Origin: Burkholderia diffusa
GTDB lineage: Bacteria; Pseudomonadota; Gammaproteobacteria; Burkholderiales; Burkholderiaceae
Reading direction: 5' to 3'
DNA length: 64,000 nt
Assembly: GCF_902499115.1 (NCBI RefSeq)
Contig: NZ_CABVPN010000015.1
Location: forward strand, 132,648 to 196,647
Shown: positions 9,506 through 17,713 of the stretch, piece by piece
Layout: every line of letters begins with the position of its first letter
Numbering within the stretch: the first letter of the stretch is position 1
The notes under the pieces: model-generated
What the model saw: only the letters and a program-made list of their open reading frames with translations
Database searches by the model: none
Told to the model about the DNA's origin: nothing
Position numbers and translations under genes: made by a program

Positions 9506-10297
9506 TCAACCCTTCCACGCGTCGGTCGGTCCGCCGAGCGCGCCGCATGCTTCGATCGCGAGCTCGCGCAGCCGTCGTTCGTCGGCGCGTCCGGAGAGCG
9601 CATAACCCATGCCGCGATCGGACCAGAAATACGTGTCGCGGCCGCCGGCCGACATCGACTGCGGCGCGAAGCGCCGCGCATCGTACGCCGTCATGTAGAG
9701 CGTCACGCGCTTGCCGTCCGCACGCTGGTACATCAGTTGCGCGGCCGGCCCCGCGTCGCCCGGCAGCAGCCGGCCGCCCAGCAATGCATATCCGTATTCG
9801 TCGAGCGACGGCGCGCGCACGGGCCGCCCGAGACGCGCGGACAGCCACGCGGCAAGGCGCGCCGGATCGCGTGCGTCGACCTCGACCGGATGCTCCCGAT
9901 CGGCCGCGTACACGGCGTACGCGACGTCCGCGCGCGCGGCGAAGGCCGGCTCGGCACCGAACGTCGTCCAGCCCGCGTGCAGCGCGACGCCGATCACCAG
10001 CCCGGCCGCCAGTCCCGCGAATGCATACGCGACGCCGCGCCAGCGCGGTGCGCGCCGCTGCACAAACAGCGCGGGTGCGGCGGCAGGCAGCGGGAACAGC
10101 GCGTGCAACGCGTCGCGCTGCGCGCCGTAATGCGCAAACCGGTCGGCTTCGCGCGGATCGGACTGCAGCCGTTCGAGCACCTCGCGGCGCTCCTGTCCGG
10201 ACAGTTCGCCGTCGAGCAGCGCCGACAGCAATTGCGCCGATGCATCGGCTCCGCCGTCTCGATCATTCGAAGATTTGCGCGGATCGTCGTCCATCAT
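9506..10297 (-). CDS. Membrane anti-sigma factor, partner of the upstream ECF sigma factor
   Basis: A 263-residue single-pass membrane protein. The cytoplasmic N-terminus has an anti-sigma-like helical segment (LLSALLDGELSGQERREVLERL). A hydrophobic helix near residues 88-106 (VAYAFAGLAAGLVIGVAL) is followed by a periplasmic domain of about 155 residues. The zinc anti-sigma motif H-x3-C-x2-C is absent (the position reads HYGAQRD), so it is not a redox-sensing ZAS type. Its first ATG overlaps the sigma factor stop by four bases, the usual arrangement of a cognate pair. Confidence 0.82.
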   Translation of the reverse strand: MMDDDPRKSSNDRDGGADASAQLLSALLDGELSGQERREVLERLQSDPREADRFAHYGAQRDALHALFPLPAAAPALFVQRRAPRWRGVAYAFAGLAAGLVIGVALHAGWTTFGAEPAFAARADVAYAVYAADREHPVEVDARDPARLAAWLSARLGRPVRAPSLDEYGYALLGGRLLPGDAGPAAQLMYQRADGKRVTLYMTAYDARRFAPQSMSAGGRDTYFWSDRGMGYALSGRADERRLRELAIEACGALGGPTDAWKG

Positions 10298-10809
10298 GTC
10301 TTCCCGATCACCCGTAACGCGGCCGCGCCGCGCGCCGGCGACTCGCCGGACAGCAGCGCACGCATCTGTTCACGCGCCCGCGACAACCGCGACATCACCG
10401 TCCCCACCGGCACGCCAAGCACCTGTGCGGCTTCGCGGTAACTCAATTCCTCGAGCGCGACCAGGAGCAGCACCTCGCGCTGCTCGACGGGCAGCCGATA
10501 CAGCGCGCGCTGCACGTCGCGCAGCAGCAGGCCGCCGATCTCGTCGGTCGGCGCGGCCATCGTCTGCCATGGCGCGGTCGCATCGTCGACCGCAATCTCG
10601 TGCCGCGCGCGCAACTGGTCGATGAAGCGGTGGCGCAGCAGCGTCAGCAGCCACGCACGCAGGTTTCCGCCGTCGCGCGGCGGCCGGTTCAGCGCGCGCT
10701 CGAGCGTGTCCTGCACGAGATCGTCCGCCCAGGCCCGCTCGCCCGTCAGCGCGCGCGCATATCGCGTGAGATGCGGCAGCCACACCAGCAGGTCCGATTC
10801 GTAGCTCAT
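10294..10809 (-). CDS. ECF-type RNA polymerase sigma factor
   Basis: A 171-residue sigma-70 family protein with only regions 2 and 4. Region 2 includes LTRYARALTGERAWADDLVQDTLERAL, and region 4 includes LPVEQREVLLLVALEELSYREAAQVLGVPVGTVMSRLSRAR with a clear helix-turn-helix. It would direct polymerase to a small regulon when released by the anti-sigma factor. It lies 54 bases after the COG4315 gene and four-base overlaps link the downstream genes, so the whole block looks cotranscribed and possibly autoregulated. Confidence 0.93.
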   Translation of the reverse strand: MSYESDLLVWLPHLTRYARALTGERAWADDLVQDTLERALNRPPRDGGNLRAWLLTLLRHRFIDQLRARHEIAVDDATAPWQTMAAPTDEIGGLLLRDVQRALYRLPVEQREVLLLVALEELSYREAAQVLGVPVGTVMSRLSRAREQMRALLSGESPARGAAALRVIGKT

Positions 10810-10863
10810 CCGGATGCCTCGCGCATCGCCGCGCCGTCAGTCCGTCATTCGGTCCGTCGGTTC

Positions 10864-11223
10864 TCAGGGGCGCGCGACGTGCCACATGCCGCCGATCCCG
10901 TCGCCGCCGGCATCGCCTGCCTTGCGGTCCATCTTCCAGCGATACAGCGGACGGCCGTGGTAAGCCCATTGCTTCCGACCGTCGTCGCGCGTGACGAGGC
11001 TCAGTGCACCCGTCGCCTTGTCGTATCCGTCGGCGAGCGCCGGCGGCCAGTTGGCCGCACAGGTGCCGGTGCAGGTGCTCTTGCCCGGCGCGTCGTGATC
11101 GAACACGTACAGCGTCATGTGATCTTCGTCGACCAGTTTCCCGTCACCGGCCTGCGGCGGCTCGGCGGCCGCGGGCCGCGCGATCGCGGCCGTCATCGCG
11201 ATGGCGAACAGCATCGTCTTCAT
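10864..11223 (-). CDS. Exported COG4315 protein with two YxFxxD/YxWxxD motifs
   Basis: A 119-residue exported protein with a signal peptide ending PAAAEP. It carries two copies of the motif that defines COG4315: YVFDHD near the N-terminus of the mature part and YRWKMD near the C-terminus, plus STCTGTCAANWPP with two cysteines and tryptophan. Members are usually called predicted lipoproteins, but no lipobox cysteine follows the leader here. The start at 11223 is preceded by AAGGAGAA. It is the first gene of the sigma/anti-sigma/cupredoxin operon. Function unknown; pairing with ECF sigma factors is recurrent in proteobacteria as I recall it. Confidence 0.78.
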   Translation of the reverse strand: MKTMLFAIAMTAAIARPAAAEPPQAGDGKLVDEDHMTLYVFDHDAPGKSTCTGTCAANWPPALADGYDKATGALSLVTRDDGRKQWAYHGRPLYRWKMDRKAGDAGGDGIGGMWHVARP

Positions 11224-11327
11224 TCCCGTTCTCCTTGACATGGCATCGCGGCACGGTGGCGCCGGACGGGACGTCGACTTCGTCATGACCATTATCCCGC
11301 TGTCCGGCCGCGCCGAGACTCGGTATG

Positions 11328-11355
11328 TAAACGGACGAAACCGGCCGGTTATTCC
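11328..11355 (-). promoter_or_regulatory. Candidate ECF-type promoter of the sigma/cupredoxin operon
   Basis: On the minus strand GGAATA (11355-11350) is followed after 16 bases by CGTTTA (11333-11328), a layout typical of ECF promoters. It lies about 105 bases upstream of the first gene of the operon and would fit autoregulation. The match was found by eye and could be chance. Confidence 0.4.
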
Positions 11356-11410
11356 ATGCCACCCCACAAAGCGACGCCATTCCTCACGGGAAACACATCG
11401 GGAACCCAAA

Positions 11411-11443
11411 GAAAACGCGGCATGACATTGCTGTCATGCCGCG
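11411..11443 (-). terminator. Intrinsic terminator of the tandem-repeat protein gene
   Basis: A perfect 12 bp stem (CGCGGCATGACA / TGTCATGCCGCG) with a four-base loop is followed on the minus strand by TTTTC. It lies just beyond the stop of the repeat protein gene. Confidence 0.85.
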
Positions 11444-11499
11444 ATGTACGACCCGTTGCGCGCGGCGGGCGATGCGCCGCCGCCGCGCGTTCCGGCCGG

Positions 11500-13704
11500 T
11501 TACTTCGGCAATGCGCCAGTCACCGCCTGCAGCAGCGTCGACACCGGCGCGAGCGGGTTGTTCGCGGAGCCGTTGCCCGAGTGCGGCGTGACCGACAGGC
11601 TCGGCGTGGAACCCAGCGCCGCGCCCAGCGTCGTGCCGACAGCATTGACGACCGTTGCCGTCGCGTTGCCGGTCGTGGACACCAGCGAACCGGTCGCGCC
11701 CGCCGTGCTGCCGGCCGCGCTCGCGCCGGAGCCGAGCAGGCTGCCGCCCGCCGCAGCCGTCGAACCCGCCGCGCCCGACAGCGCGCCGGCCGCCTGCCCG
11801 AGGGCTGCCGGACCGTTCGCGAGGGCGCCCGTCACCGAACCGAGTGCACCGGTCAGTGCGCCGGCCGGGTTGCTGCCGCCGGTCAGACCGCTGACGAGGT
11901 TCGTGATCGGCGCGATCGGGCTGCCGCCTGCGCCCGACAGCGTGCCAACGACCTGGTTCACGACACCCTGCACCGGGGCCAGCGGGTTCGTGCCGCCGAG
12001 GTTGCCGAGCGCGCCCGTCACCGAGCTCACGGCCCCCGTCAGTGCGCCGGCCGGATTGCTGCCGCCGAGCGTGCCGACCACCTGGTTCACGACGCCTTGC
12101 ACCGGCGCCAGCGGGTTCGTACCGCCGAGGTTGCCGAGTGCACCCGTCACCGAACTGACCGCGTTGCTCAGTGCGGCTGCCGGGTTGCCGCTGCCGAGCG
12201 TGCCGACGACCTGGTTCACAACGCCCTGGACCGGGGCCAGCGGGTTTGTGCTACCGAGGTTGCCGAGCGCGCTCGTGACCGAACCGAGTGCGCCGGTCAG
12301 CGCGCCGGCCGCGTTGCCACCCGTCGGCAGTGCGTTCTGCAGGCCGCTGACGAGGTTCGTGATCGGCGCGATCGGGCTGCCGCCGCCGGCGCCCGACAAC
12401 GTGCCGACGACCTGGTTCACGACGCCCTGCACCGGCGCCAGCGGGTTCGTGCCGCCGAGGTTGCCGAGCGCGCCCGTCATCGAGTTCACGGCGTCCGTCA
12501 GCGCACCGGCCGGGTTGCCGTTGCCAAGCGTGCCGGCGAGTTGCGTGACGGCGCCTTGCACCGGTGCCAACGGGCTCGACGCGCCGCCGATGTTGCCGAG
12601 CGTCCCGGTGATCGTATTGACCGCGTTGCCCAGCGCACCGGCCGGATTGCCGCTGCCCACCGTGCCCGTGACCTGGTCGACAATGTTCTGGATCGGTGTC
12701 AGCGGGTTCGTGCCGCCGACGTTCCCCAGTGCACCCGTGACCGTGCCGAGGGCACCGGTCAACGCACCTGCCGGATTGCCGCCACCGAGCGCGCCCGTCA
12801 CTTGATTGACGACGCCTTGAACCGGCGCCAGCGGGTTTGAACCGCCACCCACGCTACCCAGTGCGCCCGTGACCGTACCGAGTGCACCGGTCAACGCACC
12901 TGCCGGATTGCCGCCGCCGAGCGCCCCCGTCACTTGATTGACGACACCTTGAACCGGCGCCAGCGGGTTTGAACCGCCACCCACGTTACCCAGTGCACCC
13001 GTGACCGTGCCCAGCGCACCGGTCAACGCACCTGCCGGATTGCCGCCGCCGAGCGCCCCCGTCACTTGATTGACGACACCCTGAACCGGCGCCAGCGGAT
13101 TCGCACCGCCACCCACGTTACCCAGCGCACCCGTCACCGTGCCCAGCGCACCGGTCAACGCACCTGCCGGATTGCCGCCACCGAGCGCCCCCGTCACTTG
13201 ATTGACGACACCTTGAACCGGCGCCAGCGGATTCGCACCGCCGCCCACGTTACCCAGTGCACCCGTGACCGTACCAACCGCATTGCTCAACGTCCCCGTC
13301 GCCGTGCCCAGCGCGCCGGTCAATGCGCCGGCCGGATTGCCGCCGGCGAGCGCCCCCGTCACCTGGTTCACCACGCCTTGAACCGGCGCGAGCGGCGTCA
13401 CCGTGCCGCCAGCGCCGCCGAGCGCGCCTTGCAGCGCGTTCACCGCGCCAGACAACGCCTGCGCCGGATCGCCCAGCGACATCTGAATCGCGCCCGACCC
13501 GCCCGCCGCCACGGTGATCGAACCCAGCGGTGACGTGCCGGTCGCGGCCAGCCCGATCGAGACGCTGTTCGTCGGCGGATTCACGATTACCTGCGGAAGC
13601 GGCAGCGCATCGAGCGTCCCCGCGATTGCCGAACCGGAAGCCAGTACCCCGAACACCGTCGCGACCGACAGCGCCACACCCGTCAATTCAATCTTTTGTC
13701 CCAT
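11500..13704 (-). CDS. Secreted tandem-repeat protein (about 43-residue NPLAPVQGVVNQV repeats)
   Basis: A 734-residue exported protein of unknown function. A signal peptide (about residues 1-29, ending GSAIAG) is followed by a short unique domain rich in beta-formers, then eleven units beginning PLAPVQGVVNQVTG or a close variant and ending in GNVGGGAN or GNLGGTN, then an alanine/glycine/serine-rich tail and a final half unit NPLAPVSTLLQAVTGALPK. Units are 43-44 residues; the first has an 11-residue insertion and two others carry an SPIAPITNLVSG insert. There is no cysteine and no Gly-X-Y pattern, so a collagen label would be wrong. No autotransporter barrel or LPXTG is seen. The start at 13704 places the leader directly; longer starts add non-leader residues. 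It is likely a surface or biofilm-matrix protein (inference). Confidence 0.75.
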   Translation of the reverse strand: MGQKIELTGVALSVATVFGVLASGSAIAGTLDALPLPQVIVNPPTNSVSIGLAATGTSPLGSITVAAGGSGAIQMSLGDPAQALSGAVNALQGALGGAGGTVTPLAPVQGVVNQVTGALAGGNPAGALTGALGTATGTLSNAVGTVTGALGNVGGGANPLAPVQGVVNQVTGALGGGNPAGALTGALGTVTGALGNVGGGANPLAPVQGVVNQVTGALGGGNPAGALTGALGTVTGALGNVGGGSNPLAPVQGVVNQVTGALGGGNPAGALTGALGTVTGALGSVGGGSNPLAPVQGVVNQVTGALGGGNPAGALTGALGTVTGALGNVGGTNPLTPIQNIVDQVTGTVGSGNPAGALGNAVNTITGTLGNIGGASSPLAPVQGAVTQLAGTLGNGNPAGALTDAVNSMTGALGNLGGTNPLAPVQGVVNQVVGTLSGAGGGSPIAPITNLVSGLQNALPTGGNAAGALTGALGSVTSALGNLGSTNPLAPVQGVVNQVVGTLGSGNPAAALSNAVSSVTGALGNLGGTNPLAPVQGVVNQVVGTLGGSNPAGALTGAVSSVTGALGNLGGTNPLAPVQGVVNQVVGTLSGAGGSPIAPITNLVSGLTGGSNPAGALTGALGSVTGALANGPAALGQAAGALSGAAGSTAAAGGSLLGSGASAAGSTAGATGSLVSTTGNATATVVNAVGTTLGAALGSTPSLSVTPHSGNGSANNPLAPVSTLLQAVTGALPK
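12801..13328 (-). repeat. Four tandem near-identical 132 bp units inside the repeat protein gene
   Basis: The phrase CTTGATTGACGAC recurs at 12801, 12933, 13065 and 13197, a period of exactly 132 bases (44 codons), with very few differences between units. More divergent units continue on both sides from about 11895 to 13400. The high identity of the central four units points to recent duplication or gene conversion. Confidence 0.92.
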
Positions 13705-14134
13705 CTTTACCCCATCTCGGTTGGCACTACGTTGATAAAGCATGGGGACGGATTGCACGAAGTGTGCCACCCGGATAAAACGGATTGATTCGTTGGCCTA
13801 TTGCGGGCCAATAACGGTTTTATATGGATTTCCGGGCAAATAAATGGGTCGCACGGCCACAATAATCTGACGAATGAGACGTCCGGCGCGCGGATGTAAC
13901 GTAACGTTTGCGAGGCCCGAAGTAACGTGTTCCGGTACATTCCGTGCCACATCGGGACGTCCGTTGTGAAAGCGCCGCCGGATTGCCCTGGCAGATCGCC
14001 TGCTCCGCATTTCATTTTCATGAAAATGCATTAATAAATCACTTGTTTACCGTTTTTCTTATTTCGTGATTTCTTTCCAATCAATTACGCAGATCATTTC
14101 CATTTTCGCGACTGCGGATAATACGGATAACCAA
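13705..14134. other. Low-GC intergenic region upstream of the repeat protein gene
   Basis: About 430 bases, much richer in A+T than the surroundings, with no credible gene. It contains a perfect 16 bp palindrome CATTTTCATGAAAATG at 14013-14028 and, further right, a run of A/T-rich sequence with TTAATAAATC. It must hold the promoter of the minus-strand repeat protein gene. No -35/-10 pair was convincing enough to name. Confidence 0.6.
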
Positions 14135-14170
14135 ATGAAAAAATGTGACGGCCGCACTGCGACGGCCGTC
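14135..14170 (-). terminator. Intrinsic terminator of the FAD dehydrogenase gene
   Basis: A perfect 8 bp stem (GACGGCCG / CGGCCGTC, 14147-14170) is followed on the minus strand by ACATTTTTTC. It lies 15 bases after the stop of the minus-strand dehydrogenase gene. Confidence 0.85.
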
Positions 14171-14184
14171 GTATCGAAACGCGC

Positions 14185-15429
14185 TCAGCCGAAGCGCGCG
14201 GGTCGGTACGGATGGGGATCGATGTAGGTCGGCTCGCCCGTCATCATCTCGGCGAGCAGACGCCCGGTCGCGGGGCCGAGCGTCAGCCCGTGGTGGCAAT
14301 GGCCGAACGCGAACCAAAGATGACGATGGCGCGGCGCAGGCCCGATCACCGGCCGCATGTCGGGCGTGCACGGCCGCATCCCGAGCCATGGTGCCGGATC
14401 GAGCCGCTCGCCGATGCCGAACGCGTCGCGCGCCAGCGGCTCGGCGCGCGCGAGCTGCACGCCGGTCGGCGGCGCGCCGCGCAACGCGATCTCGACGCCG
14501 GTCGTGAGCCGCAGGCGGCCGCCCTCCATCGGAGCGACGACGAACCCCTCCTCGGTATCGCACACGGGCACGTTCAGCTGCGCGCGGGTCGGCCGGTAAT
14601 GCATGTGATAGCCGCGCTTGGCGCGCAGCGGAATCCGGTAGCCGAGCGGCGCGAACACGTGATCGGACCACGGCCCGAGCGCGACCACGGCCGAGCGGGC
14701 CGCGATCGGCCCATGCTCGGTATTGACCAGCCAGCCGTCGTCCACCTGCGCGAGCGTCGCCGCGTCGCCGCGCACGAACGTGCCGCCGTCACGCTCGAAC
14801 AGCCGCGCGTACGCCTTCGTCAGGCCCCCGGGGCTCGACACGGTCTTCGGGTCCCGCCAGTGGAATGCGCCGCAGAATGCGTCGCCGATGCCGGGCTCGC
14901 GTTCGCGCAACGCGCGCGCGTCGAGGACGCTCATCCGCAACCCGTGCGCGTCGGCCACCCGCTGCTGCGCGCGCGTTTCCGCGTCGAACAGCGCCGGTGA
15001 ACGGAACGCCTCGATCCACCCGCCGTCATGCACGAGCGGTTGCGCGTCGGTGCGCGCAAGCAGCGCGTCGTGCTCGACGACGCTCGCCGCGACGAGCGGC
15101 AGCATGTCGCGCGCGGCGGCCGCGAGCCGCTGCGGCGACGATTCGCGCCAGAAGCGCGCGAGCCAGCCCGCATACGCGGGCAATGCCTTGTAGTCCCAAT
15201 AGAGATCGACCGAGCGGTTGCGTGCGTAGCGCAGCAGCGTGCCGAGCCGGCGCGGGAACGCGTACGGCACGACCGACGAGCGCTCGATCAGCCCGGCATT
15301 GCCGTGGCTCGTTTCCTCGCCGGGCGCGCGCCGGTCGACGAGCGCGACGCGCAGCCCGCGATCCTGCAGATGCAGCGCCGACGACACGCCGACGATGCCG
15401 GCCCCCAGAACGATGACGTCGAAATCCAT
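14185..15429 (-). CDS. FAD-dependent D-amino-acid dehydrogenase-like oxidoreductase (DadA/DAO family)
   Basis: A 414-residue flavoenzyme with the N-terminal dinucleotide motif VIVLGAGIVGVSSALHL and the C-terminal DAO-family segment DMRPVIGPAPRHRHLWFAFGHCHHGLTLGPATG. Length and the internal YWDYKALPAYAGWLARFW region resemble DadA-type quinone-linked D-amino-acid dehydrogenases more than the shorter P. aeruginosa DauA. It probably oxidises a D- or secondary amino acid to the oxo acid. The ATG at 15429 lies 67 bases after the binding-protein gene, in one operon with it. Divergent partners are an OCD-family reductase and a YheO/DauR-like regulator, which suggests a two-enzyme D-to-L conversion route (inference). 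Confidence 0.8.
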   Translation of the reverse strand: MDFDVIVLGAGIVGVSSALHLQDRGLRVALVDRRAPGEETSHGNAGLIERSSVVPYAFPRRLGTLLRYARNRSVDLYWDYKALPAYAGWLARFWRESSPQRLAAAARDMLPLVAASVVEHDALLARTDAQPLVHDGGWIEAFRSPALFDAETRAQQRVADAHGLRMSVLDARALREREPGIGDAFCGAFHWRDPKTVSSPGGLTKAYARLFERDGGTFVRGDAATLAQVDDGWLVNTEHGPIAARSAVVALGPWSDHVFAPLGYRIPLRAKRGYHMHYRPTRAQLNVPVCDTEEGFVVAPMEGGRLRLTTGVEIALRGAPPTGVQLARAEPLARDAFGIGERLDPAPWLGMRPCTPDMRPVIGPAPRHRHLWFAFGHCHHGLTLGPATGRLLAEMMTGEPTYIDPHPYRPARFG

Positions 15430-15496
15430 GCTTCCCCGTACTGCGTCGAGATTCGGTGCGACGCGCGCCGGCACCGCGGCCGGCGCGCGGCCAGGC

Positions 15497-16276
15497 TTAC
15501 TTCGCGACGATGTCGCGCTTGAAGTACTTCTGCGACAGCGCACTCAGCGTGCCGTCCTTCTTCAGCGCGTCGAGCGCGCCGACGATCTTCGCCTGCAGCG
15601 CCTTGTCGCCCTTGCGCATCCCGAAGCCGGTGCCTTCGCCGAGCGTCGCGGGATCCTTCAGCGCGTCGCCGACGATCTGGTAGTCGCGGCCGGCCGGCTT
15701 GTCGAGGAAACCGTCCTGCGCGGTCTGCGCTTCCTGCACGGCCGCGTCGAGACGTCCGGCGACGAGATCGGCATAGATCTGGTCCTGGTCCTGATACGAC
15801 ACGACTGCCACGCCCGCATTCGCCCAGTGCGCCTTGAGGAAATCCTCCTGCGACGAGCCCTGCAGCACGCCGACGTGCTTGCCGCGCAGGCTGGCGGCAT
15901 CGGGCCGCAGCGGCGAGCCGCGGTGCGCGACCATCACGATCGGCACCACGTAGATCGCCGGCGTGAAGTCGATGCTCTGCTTGCGCTTCGCGGTGATGTT
16001 CATCGCCGAATTGATCGCGTCGAACTTGCGCGCCTGCAGCGCCGGGATCAGCCCGTCGAACGCATTCTCGACCCACACGCACTTCATGTTCAGCTTCGCG
16101 CACACCGCGTTGCCGATGTCGACGTCGAAACCCTGCAGCTGGCCGGCCGGCGTCTTGCTCTCGAACGGCGGATACGCTGCTTCGATCCCGAAGCGCAGCG
16201 TGGTCTGTTCCGCGTGGGCCGAGACGGCCGCGCACGCAAGCGCCGCGACGGCGCAGAGGGAAAGCTTCCAGTTCAT
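15497..16276 (-). CDS. ABC transporter substrate-binding protein, polar/basic amino acid type
   Basis: A 259-residue periplasmic binding protein of the SBP_bac_3 family. It has a signal peptide (cleavage near AHA-EQ), the opening LRFGIEAAYPPFESKTPAGQLQGFDVDIGNAVC, FDAINSAMNITAKRKQSIDFTPAIY and a closing YFKRDIV segment. These match the lysine/arginine/ornithine-binding group (ArgT/HisJ/AotJ). No permease or ATPase gene is adjacent, so it must use a transporter encoded elsewhere. A three-hexamer operator-like array lies about 80 bases upstream of its start. Confidence 0.88.
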   Translation of the reverse strand: MNWKLSLCAVAALACAAVSAHAEQTTLRFGIEAAYPPFESKTPAGQLQGFDVDIGNAVCAKLNMKCVWVENAFDGLIPALQARKFDAINSAMNITAKRKQSIDFTPAIYVVPIVMVAHRGSPLRPDAASLRGKHVGVLQGSSQEDFLKAHWANAGVAVVSYQDQDQIYADLVAGRLDAAVQEAQTAQDGFLDKPAGRDYQIVGDALKDPATLGEGTGFGMRKGDKALQAKIVGALDALKKDGTLSALSQKYFKRDIVAK

Positions 16277-16355
16277 GACGGATGTCCTTCGATTCCGGAT
16301 TGAGGCGATGAAGACCGGTCATCGTGCGACGGCACGCCGGTCCGCACGCAAAATA

Positions 16356-16379
16356 TAGACTCTTAGTCTACTATAGACT
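16356..16379. promoter_or_regulatory. Three-hexamer operator array, proximal to the binding-protein gene
   Basis: Hexamers TAGACT (16356), AGTCTA (16365) and TAGACT (16374) alternate in orientation with 3-base spacers, so each neighbouring pair is a perfect palindrome. The array ends 80 bases before the divergent binding-protein start. The same architecture recurs at 16520-16543. It is a probable binding site for the YheO/DauR-like regulator encoded at 17714 (inference). Confidence 0.7.
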
Positions 16380-16519
16380 ATAGGGGATACGATAATCGCA
16401 AGCGCGATGCAGTGATCGAATCGTTACCGCCCGCGCTCCACGCCATTGATTTAGCGACGTTTTTACCGTGACGCATAGCGCAACCCGGTCCGAAAAAGAA
16501 AAACTCACCAGAATTCTAT

Positions 16520-16543
16520 TGTCTATATTAGACTTTTAGTCCA
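16520..16543. promoter_or_regulatory. Three-hexamer operator array, proximal to the OCD-family gene
   Basis: Hexamers TGTCTA (16520), TAGACT (16529) and AGTCCA (16538) repeat the layout of the array at 16356 with 3-base spacers and one mismatch in each outer hexamer. It ends 64 bases upstream of the OCD-family start. Two matched arrays flanking a divergent promoter region suggest coordinated control of both transcripts. Confidence 0.65.
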
Positions 16544-16607
16544 CAACGAACACCGCCGGACACGCTATTTCGAGACTGTCCTGTCCGGCCCCGACCGGAG
16601 AAGTCCC

Positions 16608-17582
16608 ATGACGCAACCCGCCCCGACCCTGCCGCTGGTCGTCGACGAAGCCGCGGTGCGCGCGGCGCTGCCGTCGCTCGACGTGCTCGGCACGCTGCGC
16701 CGCATGTTCGCGTCGCTCGCGTCGGCCCGCGCGGTGCAGCCGCCGCAGACCCTCACGCTGTTCCCCGAGCAGGCCGGCGATTTCATCACGTATCTCGGCG
16801 CGCTCGCCGACGAGCAGGTGTTCGGCGCGAAGCTGTCTCCGTACGTCGTGACGGGCGGCAAACCCGACGGGAAACCCATCGTCACCGCATGGACGGCGCT
16901 GATGTCGATGCGCACCGGCCAGCCGCTGATGTGGTGCGACGCGGGGCTGCTGACGGTCGAGCGCACGGCCGGCACGACGGCGCTCGCGGTCGACTGCCTC
17001 GCACCGCGCGACGCGCGCCGGCTCGCCGTGATCGGCACGGGCGCGGTCGGCCTCGCGCATCTGCGCCACACCGCGGCGTTGCGCGACTGGGCATCGATCG
17101 GCGTCCATTCGCCCGCGCTCGCCGGCGACCCGACGCTACAGGCGACGCTTGCGCGGATCGATCCGCGGGCCCGTGCGGCCGCCAGCGTCGAGGCGTGCGT
17201 GCGCGACGCGGACGTCGTGATGCTGTGCACGTCGTCGGGCACGCCGGTGCTCGCGGACGGCATGCTCACGCGCCCCGCGCTCGTCACGTCGATCAGCACC
17301 AACGTCGCGCGCGCGCACGAGATCCCGCCCGCGTGGTTGCCCGACATGGACGTGTACTGCGACTACCGGCACACGACGCCCGCGAGCGCGGGCGAGATGC
17401 AGATCGCGGCGGCCGGGCACGGCTGGACGCCCGAGCGGATCGTCGGCGACCTGCCCGCGCTCGTCGCCGGCACGTGCGCGGCGCCGTCTCGCACGCGTCA
17501 TGCGTTCTTCCGCTCGATCGGCCTTGGGCTCGAGGACATCGCGATCGCACACGCGCTGTACACGCATCTGACGCGCGCATGA
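16608..17582 (+). CDS. Ornithine cyclodeaminase/mu-crystallin family dehydrogenase (DauB-like)
   Basis: A 324-residue NAD(P)-dependent enzyme of the OCD family. The Rossmann motif VIGTGAVGLAH begins near residue 142, and the family's conserved aspartate region near the end reads IGLGLEDIAIA. Family members include ornithine cyclodeaminase, pyrroline/piperideine-2-carboxylate reductase and DauB, which makes L-arginine from the oxo acid produced by D-arginine dehydrogenase in Pseudomonas. Pairing with a FAD dehydrogenase, an amino-acid-binding protein and a YheO-type regulator makes a reductive partner role likely, but the substrate cannot be fixed from sequence. GGAGAAG sits four bases before the ATG. 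Confidence 0.82.
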   Translation: MTQPAPTLPLVVDEAAVRAALPSLDVLGTLRRMFASLASARAVQPPQTLTLFPEQAGDFITYLGALADEQVFGAKLSPYVVTGGKPDGKPIVTAWTALMSMRTGQPLMWCDAGLLTVERTAGTTALAVDCLAPRDARRLAVIGTGAVGLAHLRHTAALRDWASIGVHSPALAGDPTLQATLARIDPRARAAASVEACVRDADVVMLCTSSGTPVLADGMLTRPALVTSISTNVARAHEIPPAWLPDMDVYCDYRHTTPASAGEMQIAAAGHGWTPERIVGDLPALVAGTCAAPSRTRHAFFRSIGLGLEDIAIAHALYTHLTRA

Positions 17583-17713
17583 GCAGCACGCGCGCGCGGG
17601 GCCGATACAATGGCGCAACCGCCGCGGCGGCAGCGCGCGGGCGCACGGACCAGCCGGTCGACGGCACGCCGGCGCGCCGTGCCGACGCACCGCCCGGCCC
17701 CCGCTCACCCGAG

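Noticed and set aside
8436..9848. A 470-codon minus-strand frame extending the LolA-fold gene upstream
   Set aside because: The upstream part overlaps the cupredoxin and anti-sigma genes in another frame and is arginine-rich; the GTG at 9068 with a GTGA overlap is the natural start.
12801..13328. Regular repeats considered as a CRISPR array
   Set aside because: The repeat unit is 132 bases with no variable spacers, is in frame within a coding sequence, and has no cas genes near.
11500..13704. Collagen-like annotation for the repeat protein
   Set aside because: There is no Gly-X-Y triplet periodicity; the repeat is 43-44 residues with Pro-Leu-Ala-Pro cores.
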